Position numbers and translations under genes: made by a program
Shown here: in pieces, positions 25,632 through 34,252 of the stretch
Layout: each line of letters opens with the position of its first letter
Numbering within the stretch: the first letter of the stretch is position 1
The notes under the pieces: model-generated
The model's database searches: none
The model's input: the letters and a program-made list of their open reading frames with translations, nothing else
Told to the model about the DNA's origin: nothing
DNA from: Calditrichota bacterium
GTDB taxonomy: Bacteria > Zhuqueibacterota > JdFR-76 > BMS3Abin05
Direction: 5' to 3'
Assembly: GCA_013151735.1 (NCBI GenBank)
Contig: JAADHR010000199.1
Location: 146,091 to 209,800, forward strand
DNA: 63,710 bases

Positions 25632-27539
25632 GTGTCGGAAAATCCTGAGATTGCATGGGCCGAAAAAATAGAGCCTTCACCTGAAAAAGAGGACGTTTTT
25701 ATTACCTTTCAACCGGAGGGGCGCCGGGTTCAGGTTCCTGCCGGAACCACCGTAATGGATGCCGCCCGGAAGGCAGGTATTAACATTGTTGCGCCCTGCG
25801 GCGGAACCGGGGAATGCGGAAAATGCAAGGTTGAAATTTTTAAGGGGGACATTCCGGAAACCCAGGCCGATCGCTCCTGGCTGACGGAGAAGGAGCGGCG
25901 CAAGGGATTTCGTCTGGCGTGTATGGCCCGGGTTCAACACGATGTTGTGATCCGAATTCCATTTGCGACACGGCTGTTTTCACAAAAGATTCTCACGACG
26001 GGTGCGGGTGAACCGGTTGATTTGGATCCTTGGGTGCAGAAGCATTTTCTGCAGATGAAATCACCGGATGTGGAGGATCAGCGGGGTGATTTTGAAAGGA
26101 TTCTGGACGGCCTTGATCTGAGTCGTTCCGATTATTCAATTGATCCCGGCTTTCTGCGTCAGCTTTCCGAGCGGCTGCGCAAATCATATTATTCAGGAAC
26201 GGCGGTCTTTGTTGGAAAGACCCTGATCGATTTTCAGCCGGAAGATACGACCGCAAAGCAGTTTGCCGTGGCACTGGATGTGGGGACCACAACGATTGTG
26301 GGGACGCTGATCGATTTAAAGGCGGGGGAACAGGTCGAAGTGGCGTCGCAAATGAATCCTCAGATGAGCTTTGGGGATGATCTGATTTCTCGAATTGATT
26401 ATGCAAATACCCACGAAATGGGAACCCTGGAGCTGCAGCGGCGTGTGGTTCGGGCGATAAATGATATCATTTCCGAGGGGGCCGAAAAAGCCGGCATTTC
26501 TCGGGAAGATATTTACGAGATTGTCATGGTGGGCAACACGGCCATGCATCATATTTTTCTGAAGGTTCCGCCAAAATTTCTGGGACAGGCCCCCTTTGCC
26601 CCCACAATTCAGAGTGCTCTGCATGTTTCGGCAAAGGAGCTGGGTCTTAAAATTCACCCCGGAGGACGGGTATACACATTTCCGAATATCGCCGGATTTG
26701 TGGGCGGAGATGCCGTGGCAGTGGCCCTGGCCACGGGGCTGACCGAGCGTAAGGGAAATTTCCTTGCCGTGGACATTGGAACAAACGGTGAGATTCTGCT
26801 GGCAGTGGGCGGTCGCTTGCTGGCGGCCTCGGCGGCGGCAGGGCCCGCCTTTGAGGGGGCCCGGATCTCCCAGGGAATGCGCGGCACCACCGGCGCTATC
26901 GAACGGGTTCAAATCACAGATGGCAAACTGATGCTGGAAGTGATTGAAAATGTGGCCCCAACCGGAATTTGCGGCTCCGGTCTGATTGACGGGGTAGCCG
27001 AGCTGCGGCGGGTAGGCTTGATTGATCAAACCGGACGACTGGTTGAACCTGCCGAGGCCATGGAAGACATCCCGGAAGAGATTCGGGATCGTTTGATTGA
27101 CCATGCCCACGGAAAGGCCTTTGTTTTGGCAACTGCGGAAGAGGCAGGAATGGACCAGCCTGTCCTGATCACGCAAAAGGATGTGCGGGAGCTTCAACTG
27201 GCGAAAGGGGCCATTGCCGCCGCCGTAAATATCCTCTTAAAAGAGGCGGGGCTGACGGCTCAGGATTTGGATGAAATCCTTCTGGCCGGCGCATTTGGGA
27301 ATTATCTGGATCGGGTCAGCGCCCGACGGATCGGACTGATTCCGCCCGTTCCCATCGAAAACGTGCGTTTTGTGGGAAATGCAGCCAGTGCCGGGGCTCA
27401 GATGGCGGTTGTTTCACGGGAAGCCCGGCGCAAAGCTGAAAAAATTGCCCGGGAAGCCCGGCATATTGAATTGTCCGTGCGGCCGGATTTCCAGGAGGAA
27501 TTTATGGAGGCCATGTTTTTTCCTGAAATAGAGGATTGA
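25632..27539 (+). CDS. Corrinoid protein reductive activator (ferredoxin-ASKHA, DUF4445)
   Basis: 635 residues from a GTG one base after the previous stop codon. Residues 20-110 are a plant-type [2Fe-2S] ferredoxin with Cys56, Cys62, Cys65 and Cys97. After a linker, residues from about 212 form an ASKHA ATPase (VALDVGTTTIVGTLIDL, MVGNTAMHH, FLAVDIGTNGEI, GSGLIDG, LAGAFGNYLD). This is the RamA/RACE type of protein that uses ATP to reduce inactive Co(II) corrinoid back to Co(I). The gene supports that the neighbouring corrinoid protein is a true methyl carrier that suffers occasional oxidation. It is the only activator in the window. An electron donor for the [2Fe-2S] cluster is not identified here. 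Confidence 0.92.
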   Translation: MSENPEIAWAEKIEPSPEKEDVFITFQPEGRRVQVPAGTTVMDAARKAGINIVAPCGGTGECGKCKVEIFKGDIPETQADRSWLTEKERRKGFRLACMARVQHDVVIRIPFATRLFSQKILTTGAGEPVDLDPWVQKHFLQMKSPDVEDQRGDFERILDGLDLSRSDYSIDPGFLRQLSERLRKSYYSGTAVFVGKTLIDFQPEDTTAKQFAVALDVGTTTIVGTLIDLKAGEQVEVASQMNPQMSFGDDLISRIDYANTHEMGTLELQRRVVRAINDIISEGAEKAGISREDIYEIVMVGNTAMHHIFLKVPPKFLGQAPFAPTIQSALHVSAKELGLKIHPGGRVYTFPNIAGFVGGDAVAVALATGLTERKGNFLAVDIGTNGEILLAVGGRLLAASAAAGPAFEGARISQGMRGTTGAIERVQITDGKLMLEVIENVAPTGICGSGLIDGVAELRRVGLIDQTGRLVEPAEAMEDIPEEIRDRLIDHAHGKAFVLATAEEAGMDQPVLITQKDVRELQLAKGAIAAAVNILLKEAGLTAQDLDEILLAGAFGNYLDRVSARRIGLIPPVPIENVRFVGNAASAGAQMAVVSREARRKAEKIAREARHIELSVRPDFQEEFMEAMFFPEIED

Positions 27540-27638
27540 GATCGCTTTCCTAACGTATGCAACGGTTGAGGTTAAAACTACAAATCATAAACGAGTAAAG
27601 AATATCGTTTGAATGGTTTGTAATGAAGGGATAAGTCA

Positions 27639-28712
27639 TTGCGAATTGAAAAAATCAGCTTGATTCATTTGAGAGTGGTGCTAAAAAGGCCGTTTATTCT
27701 GGCGGGCAAATTGGTTAACGAAAGGGATTTTCTTTTATTAAAAGTGGTTAGCGGAAGCAGGGTCGGTTGGGGTGAGGCGTCCCCTGAAACGGTATCCTTG
27801 CCGGATTTGATGCTGGATTTCAAGCGAAATCTGGTCCCGTTTGCGCTTCAAATGCCGTTTGATGCTCTTGAAGATTTTAGTCATTCTCTGTCCGTAATGA
27901 AAGCCAGCCCCGAAGCCCGGGCCGGATTGGAAATGGCGGCATGGAACCTGCTGGCGCAGGGAAAAGAGGCCGCTTCACCAAAAGAGAGGCTTTCCGCCAC
28001 GATCGGTAAAATTCTGGAAGCAGGTGAGGAATCGGAAATGGCGGATTCCCTGATCTTAGCTGCCCGTGCTGGCCAAACACCCGCTGTATTAAAAGTCAAT
28101 CCGGGAAATATTCAAACGATCGCCCGTGTTCTTCAGAATTGTGAAGAAAATATCCCAATTATTCTGGACGCCGAGGAGTCCTTCTCCCTGGAAAATGCCG
28201 GAGATTTAAAGCATCTTCCGGATCGGTCTGTGCAGTTTGTCGTTGATCCGATATCCTCCGAAAATTGGGAGAATGTTCGTTTCCTCAAAGAAAAGTGGCC
28301 GGTTCCGATTGCCCTGAAAAATTCGCTGATTGATATTCTGGAGGTCGAAAAAATCGTGCAGGCTCCCTATGTAGATGCCGTTTGTATCGACCCCTGGCGG
28401 GTAGGGGGGCTCACAGCTGCACGGCGCTACTTGACGGTGGCTTCTGAAAACAAAAAACCGGCTTATATTTTTTCGCAATTGCATCTGGACATTGGAACGG
28501 CGGAGGTTCTGATGGTTCTTTCATCTTTTTCTCGGAATCGGCCGGTTTTCACCACCATTCCGGAAGACGTATTCGGAACAAAATTTATTCCGGATTCTAT
28601 TCTTCATTTTCAGGGACATCTGGCCCGGTTTCCGGTGGAAGCGCCTATTCATTTGAATGGGGCCGAGAATCAGATTGATCGTTTTCGAATAACTGAGGAA
28701 GAATATTGGTAG
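27639..28712 (+). CDS. Enolase-superfamily (MenC-like) protein with degenerate active site
   Basis: 357 residues from a TTG with AAGGG eight bases upstream. The capping domain (RIEKISLIHLRVVLKRPF, GWGEASPE) and the barrel order of o-succinylbenzoate synthase or muconate cycloisomerase are recognisable. The catalytic set is not normal: the KxK motif reads LKVN (Lys152 only), the first metal ligand is Asp177 (ILDAEES), the second is Asp203 where Glu is usual (VVDPIS), and the third position reads KNS (227-229) instead of DES. It may be a non-catalytic or altered enzyme. It sits between the activator and a UroD-family protein, about 100 bases from the former and 76 from the latter. Similar genes next to corrinoid methyltransferases exist, but I cannot name a role. 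Confidence 0.75.
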   Translation: MRIEKISLIHLRVVLKRPFILAGKLVNERDFLLLKVVSGSRVGWGEASPETVSLPDLMLDFKRNLVPFALQMPFDALEDFSHSLSVMKASPEARAGLEMAAWNLLAQGKEAASPKERLSATIGKILEAGEESEMADSLILAARAGQTPAVLKVNPGNIQTIARVLQNCEENIPIILDAEESFSLENAGDLKHLPDRSVQFVVDPISSENWENVRFLKEKWPVPIALKNSLIDILEVEKIVQAPYVDAVCIDPWRVGGLTAARRYLTVASENKKPAYIFSQLHLDIGTAEVLMVLSSFSRNRPVFTTIPEDVFGTKFIPDSILHFQGHLARFPVEAPIHLNGAENQIDRFRITEEEYW

Positions 28713-28788
28713 ACTCCTGAGTGTTTGACCGGGCTGACGAAAAGCGGTTCAGCGTGGGAACCGGTTATTTTGAAAAACGGAGTAGTGA

Positions 28789-29859
28789 ATGATTTCATAT
28801 AGCGGGAAGAACCGGACCACCCTTAATTATTTGAAGGCCATGTATTTTGATCACCCGGAATGGACGCCGTATTCCATCAGTATTATGCCGCGCACCTGGA
28901 TGAAATACCGGGAAGATCTGGAAGACCTGATCCTTTCCCACCCGCGCAGTTTTCCGGGGTACAAAAAGGGTGATCGGGATTTTGACCGTGTGGATGATCC
29001 CTTTTACGAAGAAGGGCAAAAAACAGACTGCTGGGGAACGGTTTGGAATAATGTGGAACGGGGACTTGACAGTTATCCGATCCGGTATCCTCTGGAAGAT
29101 TGGGAACATCTTAAAACGTACACGCCTCCGGATCCGCTGAAAGACGATATTCTGGGTCCGCGGGATTGGCACCACGTGGCGCGTCAACTGGAAGACGCCC
29201 GGAAAAGGGGCGACATTGCCGGGTGCAGTCCCCTGCCCCATGGATTTATGTACATGCGCCTGTATTATCTTCATGGGTTTGAAAATCTCATGATGGATAT
29301 GGCGATGGATGATCCCCGGTTGTGGGATCTCATTAAAATGGTCGAAACCTACAACCGAAAGGTGGTTGAGAAATGTGTGGAGATGGGAAGCGAAATGCTC
29401 TACTTCGGGGATGATCTGGGCCTGCAAAACGCGCTTCCCATCAGCCCTGAAATGTGGCGAAAATATCTGAAACCATCCTTTGATCGGATTTACCGTCCGG
29501 CAAGGGAACGGGATATTCCCATTTATATGCACACAGACGGGCACATTCTGGAAATTATCCCCGATCTGGTGGATGTGGGCGTCACGGTGCTGAATCCGCA
29601 GTTTCGTGCCAATGGGCTGGAAGGATTGAAAGAAGTGGCCGTTGGCAGGGTGGCGCTTAATCAGGATTTGGACCGCCAGCTTTTTCCTTTTGCAACAGCG
29701 TCTGAAATTGAGGATCACATCCATGAGGCCCATGATGCCCTCAGTTTACCGGAAGGGGGTCTGATGTTTTACGTCGAGTTTGAACAGGATGTCCCCCTGG
29801 AAACAATGGATGTTATTTGTACTACATTGGAGAAGGTTTGTAACCCACCCCAAATGTAA
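28789..29859 (+). CDS. UroD-family protein, non-zinc subtype
   Basis: 356 residues with the uroporphyrinogen-decarboxylase-like barrel (GDDLGLQNALPISPEMW, YLKPSFDRIY, VALNQDLDRQ). The position of the MtaA zinc pair reads HTDGHI (His248, Asp250), and no late Cys is present, so this is not a standard zinc methyltransferase. Similar HxDG members are widespread in Planctomycetota, Lentisphaerota and FCB genomes in sugar-related clusters, with unknown reactions. I infer a methyltransferase-like or decarboxylase-like enzyme acting on a small substrate, perhaps the methyl donor side. GGAG lies before the ATG. The zinc dehydrogenase follows 40 bases later. Confidence 0.8.
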   Translation: MISYSGKNRTTLNYLKAMYFDHPEWTPYSISIMPRTWMKYREDLEDLILSHPRSFPGYKKGDRDFDRVDDPFYEEGQKTDCWGTVWNNVERGLDSYPIRYPLEDWEHLKTYTPPDPLKDDILGPRDWHHVARQLEDARKRGDIAGCSPLPHGFMYMRLYYLHGFENLMMDMAMDDPRLWDLIKMVETYNRKVVEKCVEMGSEMLYFGDDLGLQNALPISPEMWRKYLKPSFDRIYRPARERDIPIYMHTDGHILEIIPDLVDVGVTVLNPQFRANGLEGLKEVAVGRVALNQDLDRQLFPFATASEIEDHIHEAHDALSLPEGGLMFYVEFEQDVPLETMDVICTTLEKVCNPPQM

Positions 29860-29899
29860 TGCTGTACATTGGGAGGCAAGAGTTTAATTTGGGAGGAAA

Positions 29900-31012
29900 A
29901 TGAGCCGATTTGCACGAGCCATGGTGCTCACGGAGTTTAATGCTCCACTGGAATTGAAGGAATTTCCGCTGACGCCGCCATCTCCCGGTGAGATTCTGGT
30001 TAAAATTGAGAGCTCTGGAATTTGCGGTTCCGATCTGCACATGTGGAAGGGAAATGATCCACGAACACCCCGGCCGATTATTCTCGGGCATGAGGGCGTG
30101 GGCCGTATCGAAAGTATGGATCACGGCAAAAAGGATGTGCTGGGCCAGCCTCTTCACACCGGCGATCGGGTGATTTGGGATCGCGGTGTACCCTGCATGA
30201 AATGTTATTACTGCCAGATAGAAAAACAACCGTCACTTTGTCCCAATCGAAAAATCTACGGAATCAACCTTTCAAGTGCCGAGCCGCCCCATCTTCGCGG
30301 CAGCCATGCCGACTATATTTACTTGTTTCCCGAAACGAAGCTCATAAAATTAGACCCCAAACTTCCCCCTGAGATTTTTTCTGCGGCCGCCTGTTCAGGT
30401 GCGACGGCAGCCCATACGATTGAACTGGCCAACATTCAACCGGAAGACACCGTGGTGATTCTGGGTGCCGGATCGCTGGGATTGTTTGCATTAAGAATGG
30501 CTTTGGACAGAGGAGCTTCTCAGGTGGTGGTTGTAGATATTGCCAAAAGTCAACACAAACTGGAAATGGCCAGAATCTTTGGTGCGGAGCATGTACTTGT
30601 TTATGACGAAACCACTCTGGAAGAACGGGTAGATTTTGTGCGACAAGTGACCGGCGGACGGGGTGCAGACGTGGTTATTGAAGCCTCGGGTGCTGCAAAA
30701 TCTGTGGAACAAGGCCTGCATTATCTGAGGCGGGGAGGCAAACTTTTGCTTCCGGGCGCGGCTGTTCCCATTGGGGATATTAAATTCCCAATTTACGAAG
30801 GAGTGGTTTCCAAAAATGTGACCATTCAAGGGGTGTGGGTAAGCGACACGACTCATTTGTACGAATCTGTTTCACAGGTGGCGCGACACCCCGATCTCTA
30901 CAAAAAAATGGTGACGCGTGTTTTTCCTCTCGAAAAAGCCAATGACGCGTTTCAACAACTTCTCGAAAGCAAGGCGATTAAGATCGCCCTTAAACCGGAA
31001 TTGGAGACGTGA
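29900..31012 (+). CDS. Zinc-dependent medium-chain alcohol/polyol dehydrogenase
   Basis: 370 residues, NAD(P)-dependent MDR family. Catalytic zinc ligands are Cys42, His64 and Glu65 (GICGSD, GHEGVG). A structural zinc lobe has Cys99, Cys102, Cys105 and Cys114. The Rossmann motif GAGSLGLFALRMA starts near residue 193, followed by VVVVDIAKSQ. It would oxidise a secondary alcohol on a sugar, polyol or similar molecule. GGGAGG lies directly upstream of the ATG. Its stop overlaps the next gene's ATG (ATGA), so it is translationally coupled to the flavoprotein and, through that, to the PLP enzyme. The three probably act on one pathway. Substrate unknown. Confidence 0.9.
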   Translation: MSRFARAMVLTEFNAPLELKEFPLTPPSPGEILVKIESSGICGSDLHMWKGNDPRTPRPIILGHEGVGRIESMDHGKKDVLGQPLHTGDRVIWDRGVPCMKCYYCQIEKQPSLCPNRKIYGINLSSAEPPHLRGSHADYIYLFPETKLIKLDPKLPPEIFSAAACSGATAAHTIELANIQPEDTVVILGAGSLGLFALRMALDRGASQVVVVDIAKSQHKLEMARIFGAEHVLVYDETTLEERVDFVRQVTGGRGADVVIEASGAAKSVEQGLHYLRRGGKLLLPGAAVPIGDIKFPIYEGVVSKNVTIQGVWVSDTTHLYESVSQVARHPDLYKKMVTRVFPLEKANDAFQQLLESKAIKIALKPELET

Positions 31013-32868
31013 TGAAAAAAATTTCGCATACGTGCGATGTTTTAGTGGTTGGCAGCGGAGGCGCCGCACTACGCGGAGCAATTGCCGCGTGCGAAGCCTT
31101 TCCGGACGGCCATATTTGTCTGGCCACGAAGGGCGGACTGGGACGAAAAAGTGTGACCGGATCGGCCGTTTCCGACCGAATGGCCTTTCATGCCACGCTG
31201 CCTTACACAGAGCCCGGCGGACCCGACAATTGGACATTCCACGCGAAGGATATTTTTGAAATCGGCGGGCGCGTGTCTGACGGAGACCTGGCGAAAATTT
31301 TAGCCAAACACTCCGGTGACGCATTGGAATATTTAGCCCAATTAGGGGTTCCCTTTGTAAAAAAACCGGATGGCACATTTGATCAATTCGTTACGGACGG
31401 ATCCGACTATCCCCGTGCCTGCTACACCGGCCCGGAGACAGCGATTGAAATCTCAAAAGCGCTCCGGAAAAAGATCCGTGAACTCCCCGTCGAAATTATC
31501 GAAAATGTAATGATCTATAAGCTGGTGACAGCGGATGGCAAAATTGCCGGGGCTTTTGGTTTGTCGACAAAAAAACAGGATCAGCCGGTTTTACACGTTT
31601 TTGAAACACCGGCTGTCTTGTTGGGAACGGGGGGTGCCGGACAGGTATTTGAGCAGAGTGTGTTCCCTTCCGGGATGACGGGAGACGGTTATTATCTGGC
31701 GTATGAGGCCGGAGCCAAGCTGGTCAATATGGAATTTCAACAAATTGGATTATGTTCGGTGGAAACGCATCTTGCCTGCTCCGGAAGTATGATGCGTGCC
31801 ATGCCGCGATTTATCACGGAGGATGGTCATGAATTCCTGCCCGACCATCTTCCGGATAAATCGCCGAATGAACTTGCGGAACTTGTTTTTGGAAAGGGGG
31901 CCAACTGGCCGATTTCAGCTGAAAAAGCCAATACCGCTATTGACATTGCCGTTTTCAGGGAAATTCAAAACGGGAAACGTGTTTTTCTGGAATATTCCAA
32001 AAATCCCGCCGGATTTGATTTTGATGCCCTTTCTCCGGAAATCCTCGAGAAATATTCCGGTGAAGTGAGAAACGGATTCCATTCGGCGTCTCCTGCAACG
32101 AGCCCCCTGGCGCGTTTGAAGCAAATCAATCCGGATGCGCTGGCCTGGCTGAAAAAACACGGTGTTGATCTGGAGGCAGGCGACTGGCTGGAAATTGCTC
32201 CCTCTATTCAGCACTTTCAGGGAGGGATCAAAATTCGGCAGCAGGGCAACACCTCCGTGCCGGGATTATTTGCAGCCGGCGAATGTGCGGGCGGCCAGCA
32301 CGGCGCCAATCGTCCTGGCGGCAACGCGCTGATGGATTCGCAGGTGTTCGGCAAAATCGCAGGTGAGGCAGCAGCCAGTCTTGCGCGAACCGGTTCCACC
32401 CCGAAAATAAGTCCACGTGCCGTGGAGGAGGAAATCCAATCCTTAAATGCGATTCGCTCCCGAGAAGGCGTCCCGGCGTCGCGCCTGTGGGCTGCCATTC
32501 GGAAACTGGCCTACCAGTATGCAGGGGTCATTCGAACCGAAGAAGGGCTTCGATCGGCATTGACCCAATTGTACGTGCTGCAGGCACAACCCATTCAGCC
32601 GGATGCCCGGGGCCTGACGCGCTATTTTGAAGTTCGATCTATTGCCCGGGTTGCGGAAATGATCTTTCAAAGCGCCGTTCTACGGAAAGAATCCCGGGGC
32701 CCCCATTTATTTTTTAAAACCCCGTACGATGCCTGGCCCCAGCCAGCCGGTGGAAAGGAGTGGGAGAAATATCTTGTTTTATGGAAAAGCGGCTCGGAGA
32801 TGAAAACGGAATTTCAAAAACCGGTGGCGCTGGACCTGGGGGACACTGATGAGGAGAGCCAAAAATGA
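31012..32868 (+). CDS. FAD-dependent oxidoreductase of the fumarate reductase/L-aspartate oxidase family
   Basis: 618 residues from the ATG at 31012; a GTG at 31009 adds one residue. The N-terminal FAD motif is VLVVGSGGAALRGAIAA (residues 9-25). Later FAD contacts include GTGGAGQVFE and GGQHGANRPGGNALMDSQVFGK (in the 430s). A helical C-terminal domain of the SdhA/NadB type follows. There is no signal peptide and no heme-binding motif. It would introduce or remove a C-C double bond or oxidise a C-N bond. Four-base overlaps link it to the dehydrogenase before and the PLP enzyme after. Electron acceptor is not evident; no iron-sulfur partner subunit is adjacent. Confidence 0.85.
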   Translation: MKKISHTCDVLVVGSGGAALRGAIAACEAFPDGHICLATKGGLGRKSVTGSAVSDRMAFHATLPYTEPGGPDNWTFHAKDIFEIGGRVSDGDLAKILAKHSGDALEYLAQLGVPFVKKPDGTFDQFVTDGSDYPRACYTGPETAIEISKALRKKIRELPVEIIENVMIYKLVTADGKIAGAFGLSTKKQDQPVLHVFETPAVLLGTGGAGQVFEQSVFPSGMTGDGYYLAYEAGAKLVNMEFQQIGLCSVETHLACSGSMMRAMPRFITEDGHEFLPDHLPDKSPNELAELVFGKGANWPISAEKANTAIDIAVFREIQNGKRVFLEYSKNPAGFDFDALSPEILEKYSGEVRNGFHSASPATSPLARLKQINPDALAWLKKHGVDLEAGDWLEIAPSIQHFQGGIKIRQQGNTSVPGLFAAGECAGGQHGANRPGGNALMDSQVFGKIAGEAAASLARTGSTPKISPRAVEEEIQSLNAIRSREGVPASRLWAAIRKLAYQYAGVIRTEEGLRSALTQLYVLQAQPIQPDARGLTRYFEVRSIARVAEMIFQSAVLRKESRGPHLFFKTPYDAWPQPAGGKEWEKYLVLWKSGSEMKTEFQKPVALDLGDTDEESQK

Positions 32869-34187
32869 CCGATGTAAAATCGCGGCGAAGCTTTTTAAAG
32901 GGACTGGCGGTTGCCACGGCTGGTATTCCCTGGGTTCTGACGGGAACCCATTCCCTGCGCGCGATGGTTCACCCGGAACCCTTCGCCTTTGAACCGGCGG
33001 CCGGGAAACCGGTGCCCAACAAGCGGTATTGGGAGCTCGTGCGAAAAGAATTTTCGCTGACGCATGACCGCATCTATTTTAATACCGGAGGATTGGGACC
33101 GTCGCCTCGTTATGTGATGGATGCCGTCATGAACATGATGCGAAAGGTAAATGAGATTTCCGAAACGGAGCACCACATTTTTGGGGATATTCGAAAACAA
33201 GCCGCCGCATTTTTGGGCTGTGATGCCGACGAACTGGCCTTTACCCGAAATGCCACGGAGGGAATGAACATCATCGCCAGAGGAGCGGCTCAGGGCATGG
33301 GGTTGAAGGCCGGCGATGAAATTATTCTGACCACGCACGAGCACCCTGGCGGAGCCATGCCCTGGCTGGCTCTGAAAAATGATCTCGGTGTGAAAATCAG
33401 ACTGATGGATCCCGTTGCCGATCCGGATGAAAATCTAAAACGAATCTTGCGGCTTGTTACGCCAAAAACAAAGGGAATCAGCATCAGCCATGTGACCTGC
33501 ACTCTGGGTTATAAATTTCCGGTTAAGGAGATTTGTGCTGCTGTTCACGAAAGAGGGCTGTTTTGTGCCCTGGACGGAGCCCAGGCCATTGGAATGTTTC
33601 CGGTAAACTTGCACGACATCGGATGCGATTTTTACACCACCAGCGGGCACAAGTGGCTTCTGGGGCCAAAGGGCACAGGAATAGTGTACATTCGGAGGGG
33701 AATCCGCAAGAAATTTGTGCCGGAGTTTGTGGGAGCCTATTCAAATTCGGATTATGATTTGGATAAAGTAATTTTGAAATACCTGAGCTCGGCAGATGCC
33801 ACGGAGTACGGCACGCGCAGTGCCCCGTTGGTGGCCGGCATCGGCGCGGCCATCAATTTTATGGATACCATTGGAATGAATCGGGTTGCAGAGCACGGAA
33901 GGGAATTGGCCGGCCACTTTAAGCAAGAGGTTCAAAAAATCCCAAACGTGTCGGTGTTAACCCCCATGAGTTGGGATACCTCCAATTCCATCGCCACCTT
34001 TAAAATCAAGGGACTGAATTATCGGGATGTGGTTACTGAGCTTGTGAGTCAGCGTAAACTGCGGGTACGACCCGTGGGTGAACACCATATAGATGCGATT
34101 CGGGTATCGTTTCATGTTTTTAATCAAATGAGAGAAGTGGATATCCTCTTAAAAAATATTCGGGAGATAGCCAAAAAGGCATCCTAA
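32865..34187 (+). CDS. Tat-exported class V PLP-dependent enzyme (isopenicillin-N-epimerase/cysteine desulfurase-like)
   Basis: 440 residues. The N-terminus has a twin-arginine signal SRRSFLKGLAVATAG (Arg7-Arg8), so a folded, cofactor-loaded enzyme would be exported. The rest is an aminotransferase class V fold: RNATEGMNIIA near 128-138, THEHPGG at 157-163, the PLP-binding Asp237 (LDGAQA) and Lys263 in SGHKWLLGPKG. Periplasmic relatives such as PvdN are known to modify side chains of extracellular molecules. It overlaps the flavoprotein gene by four bases. A cytosolic flavoprotein coupled to an exported PLP enzyme is odd and may mean the flavoprotein is a separate branch. GAGAG lies within the preceding gene as a possible ribosome binding site. 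Confidence 0.88.
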   Translation: MTDVKSRRSFLKGLAVATAGIPWVLTGTHSLRAMVHPEPFAFEPAAGKPVPNKRYWELVRKEFSLTHDRIYFNTGGLGPSPRYVMDAVMNMMRKVNEISETEHHIFGDIRKQAAAFLGCDADELAFTRNATEGMNIIARGAAQGMGLKAGDEIILTTHEHPGGAMPWLALKNDLGVKIRLMDPVADPDENLKRILRLVTPKTKGISISHVTCTLGYKFPVKEICAAVHERGLFCALDGAQAIGMFPVNLHDIGCDFYTTSGHKWLLGPKGTGIVYIRRGIRKKFVPEFVGAYSNSDYDLDKVILKYLSSADATEYGTRSAPLVAGIGAAINFMDTIGMNRVAEHGRELAGHFKQEVQKIPNVSVLTPMSWDTSNSIATFKIKGLNYRDVVTELVSQRKLRVRPVGEHHIDAIRVSFHVFNQMREVDILLKNIREIAKKAS

Positions 34188-34252
34188 AACGAATGTATTC
34201 AATGAACACTTGCCGCGCAGAAACTGATCGGTGAACAATCTGGAGTGAAATA

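Noticed and set aside
26316-27197. 293-codon minus-strand open frame
   Set aside because: Antisense to the reactivator gene, whose ferredoxin and ASKHA motifs are unambiguous.
27881-28099. Small minus-strand open frames inside the enolase-like gene
   Set aside because: No ribosome binding sites or protein features; overlapping shadows of the plus-strand gene.
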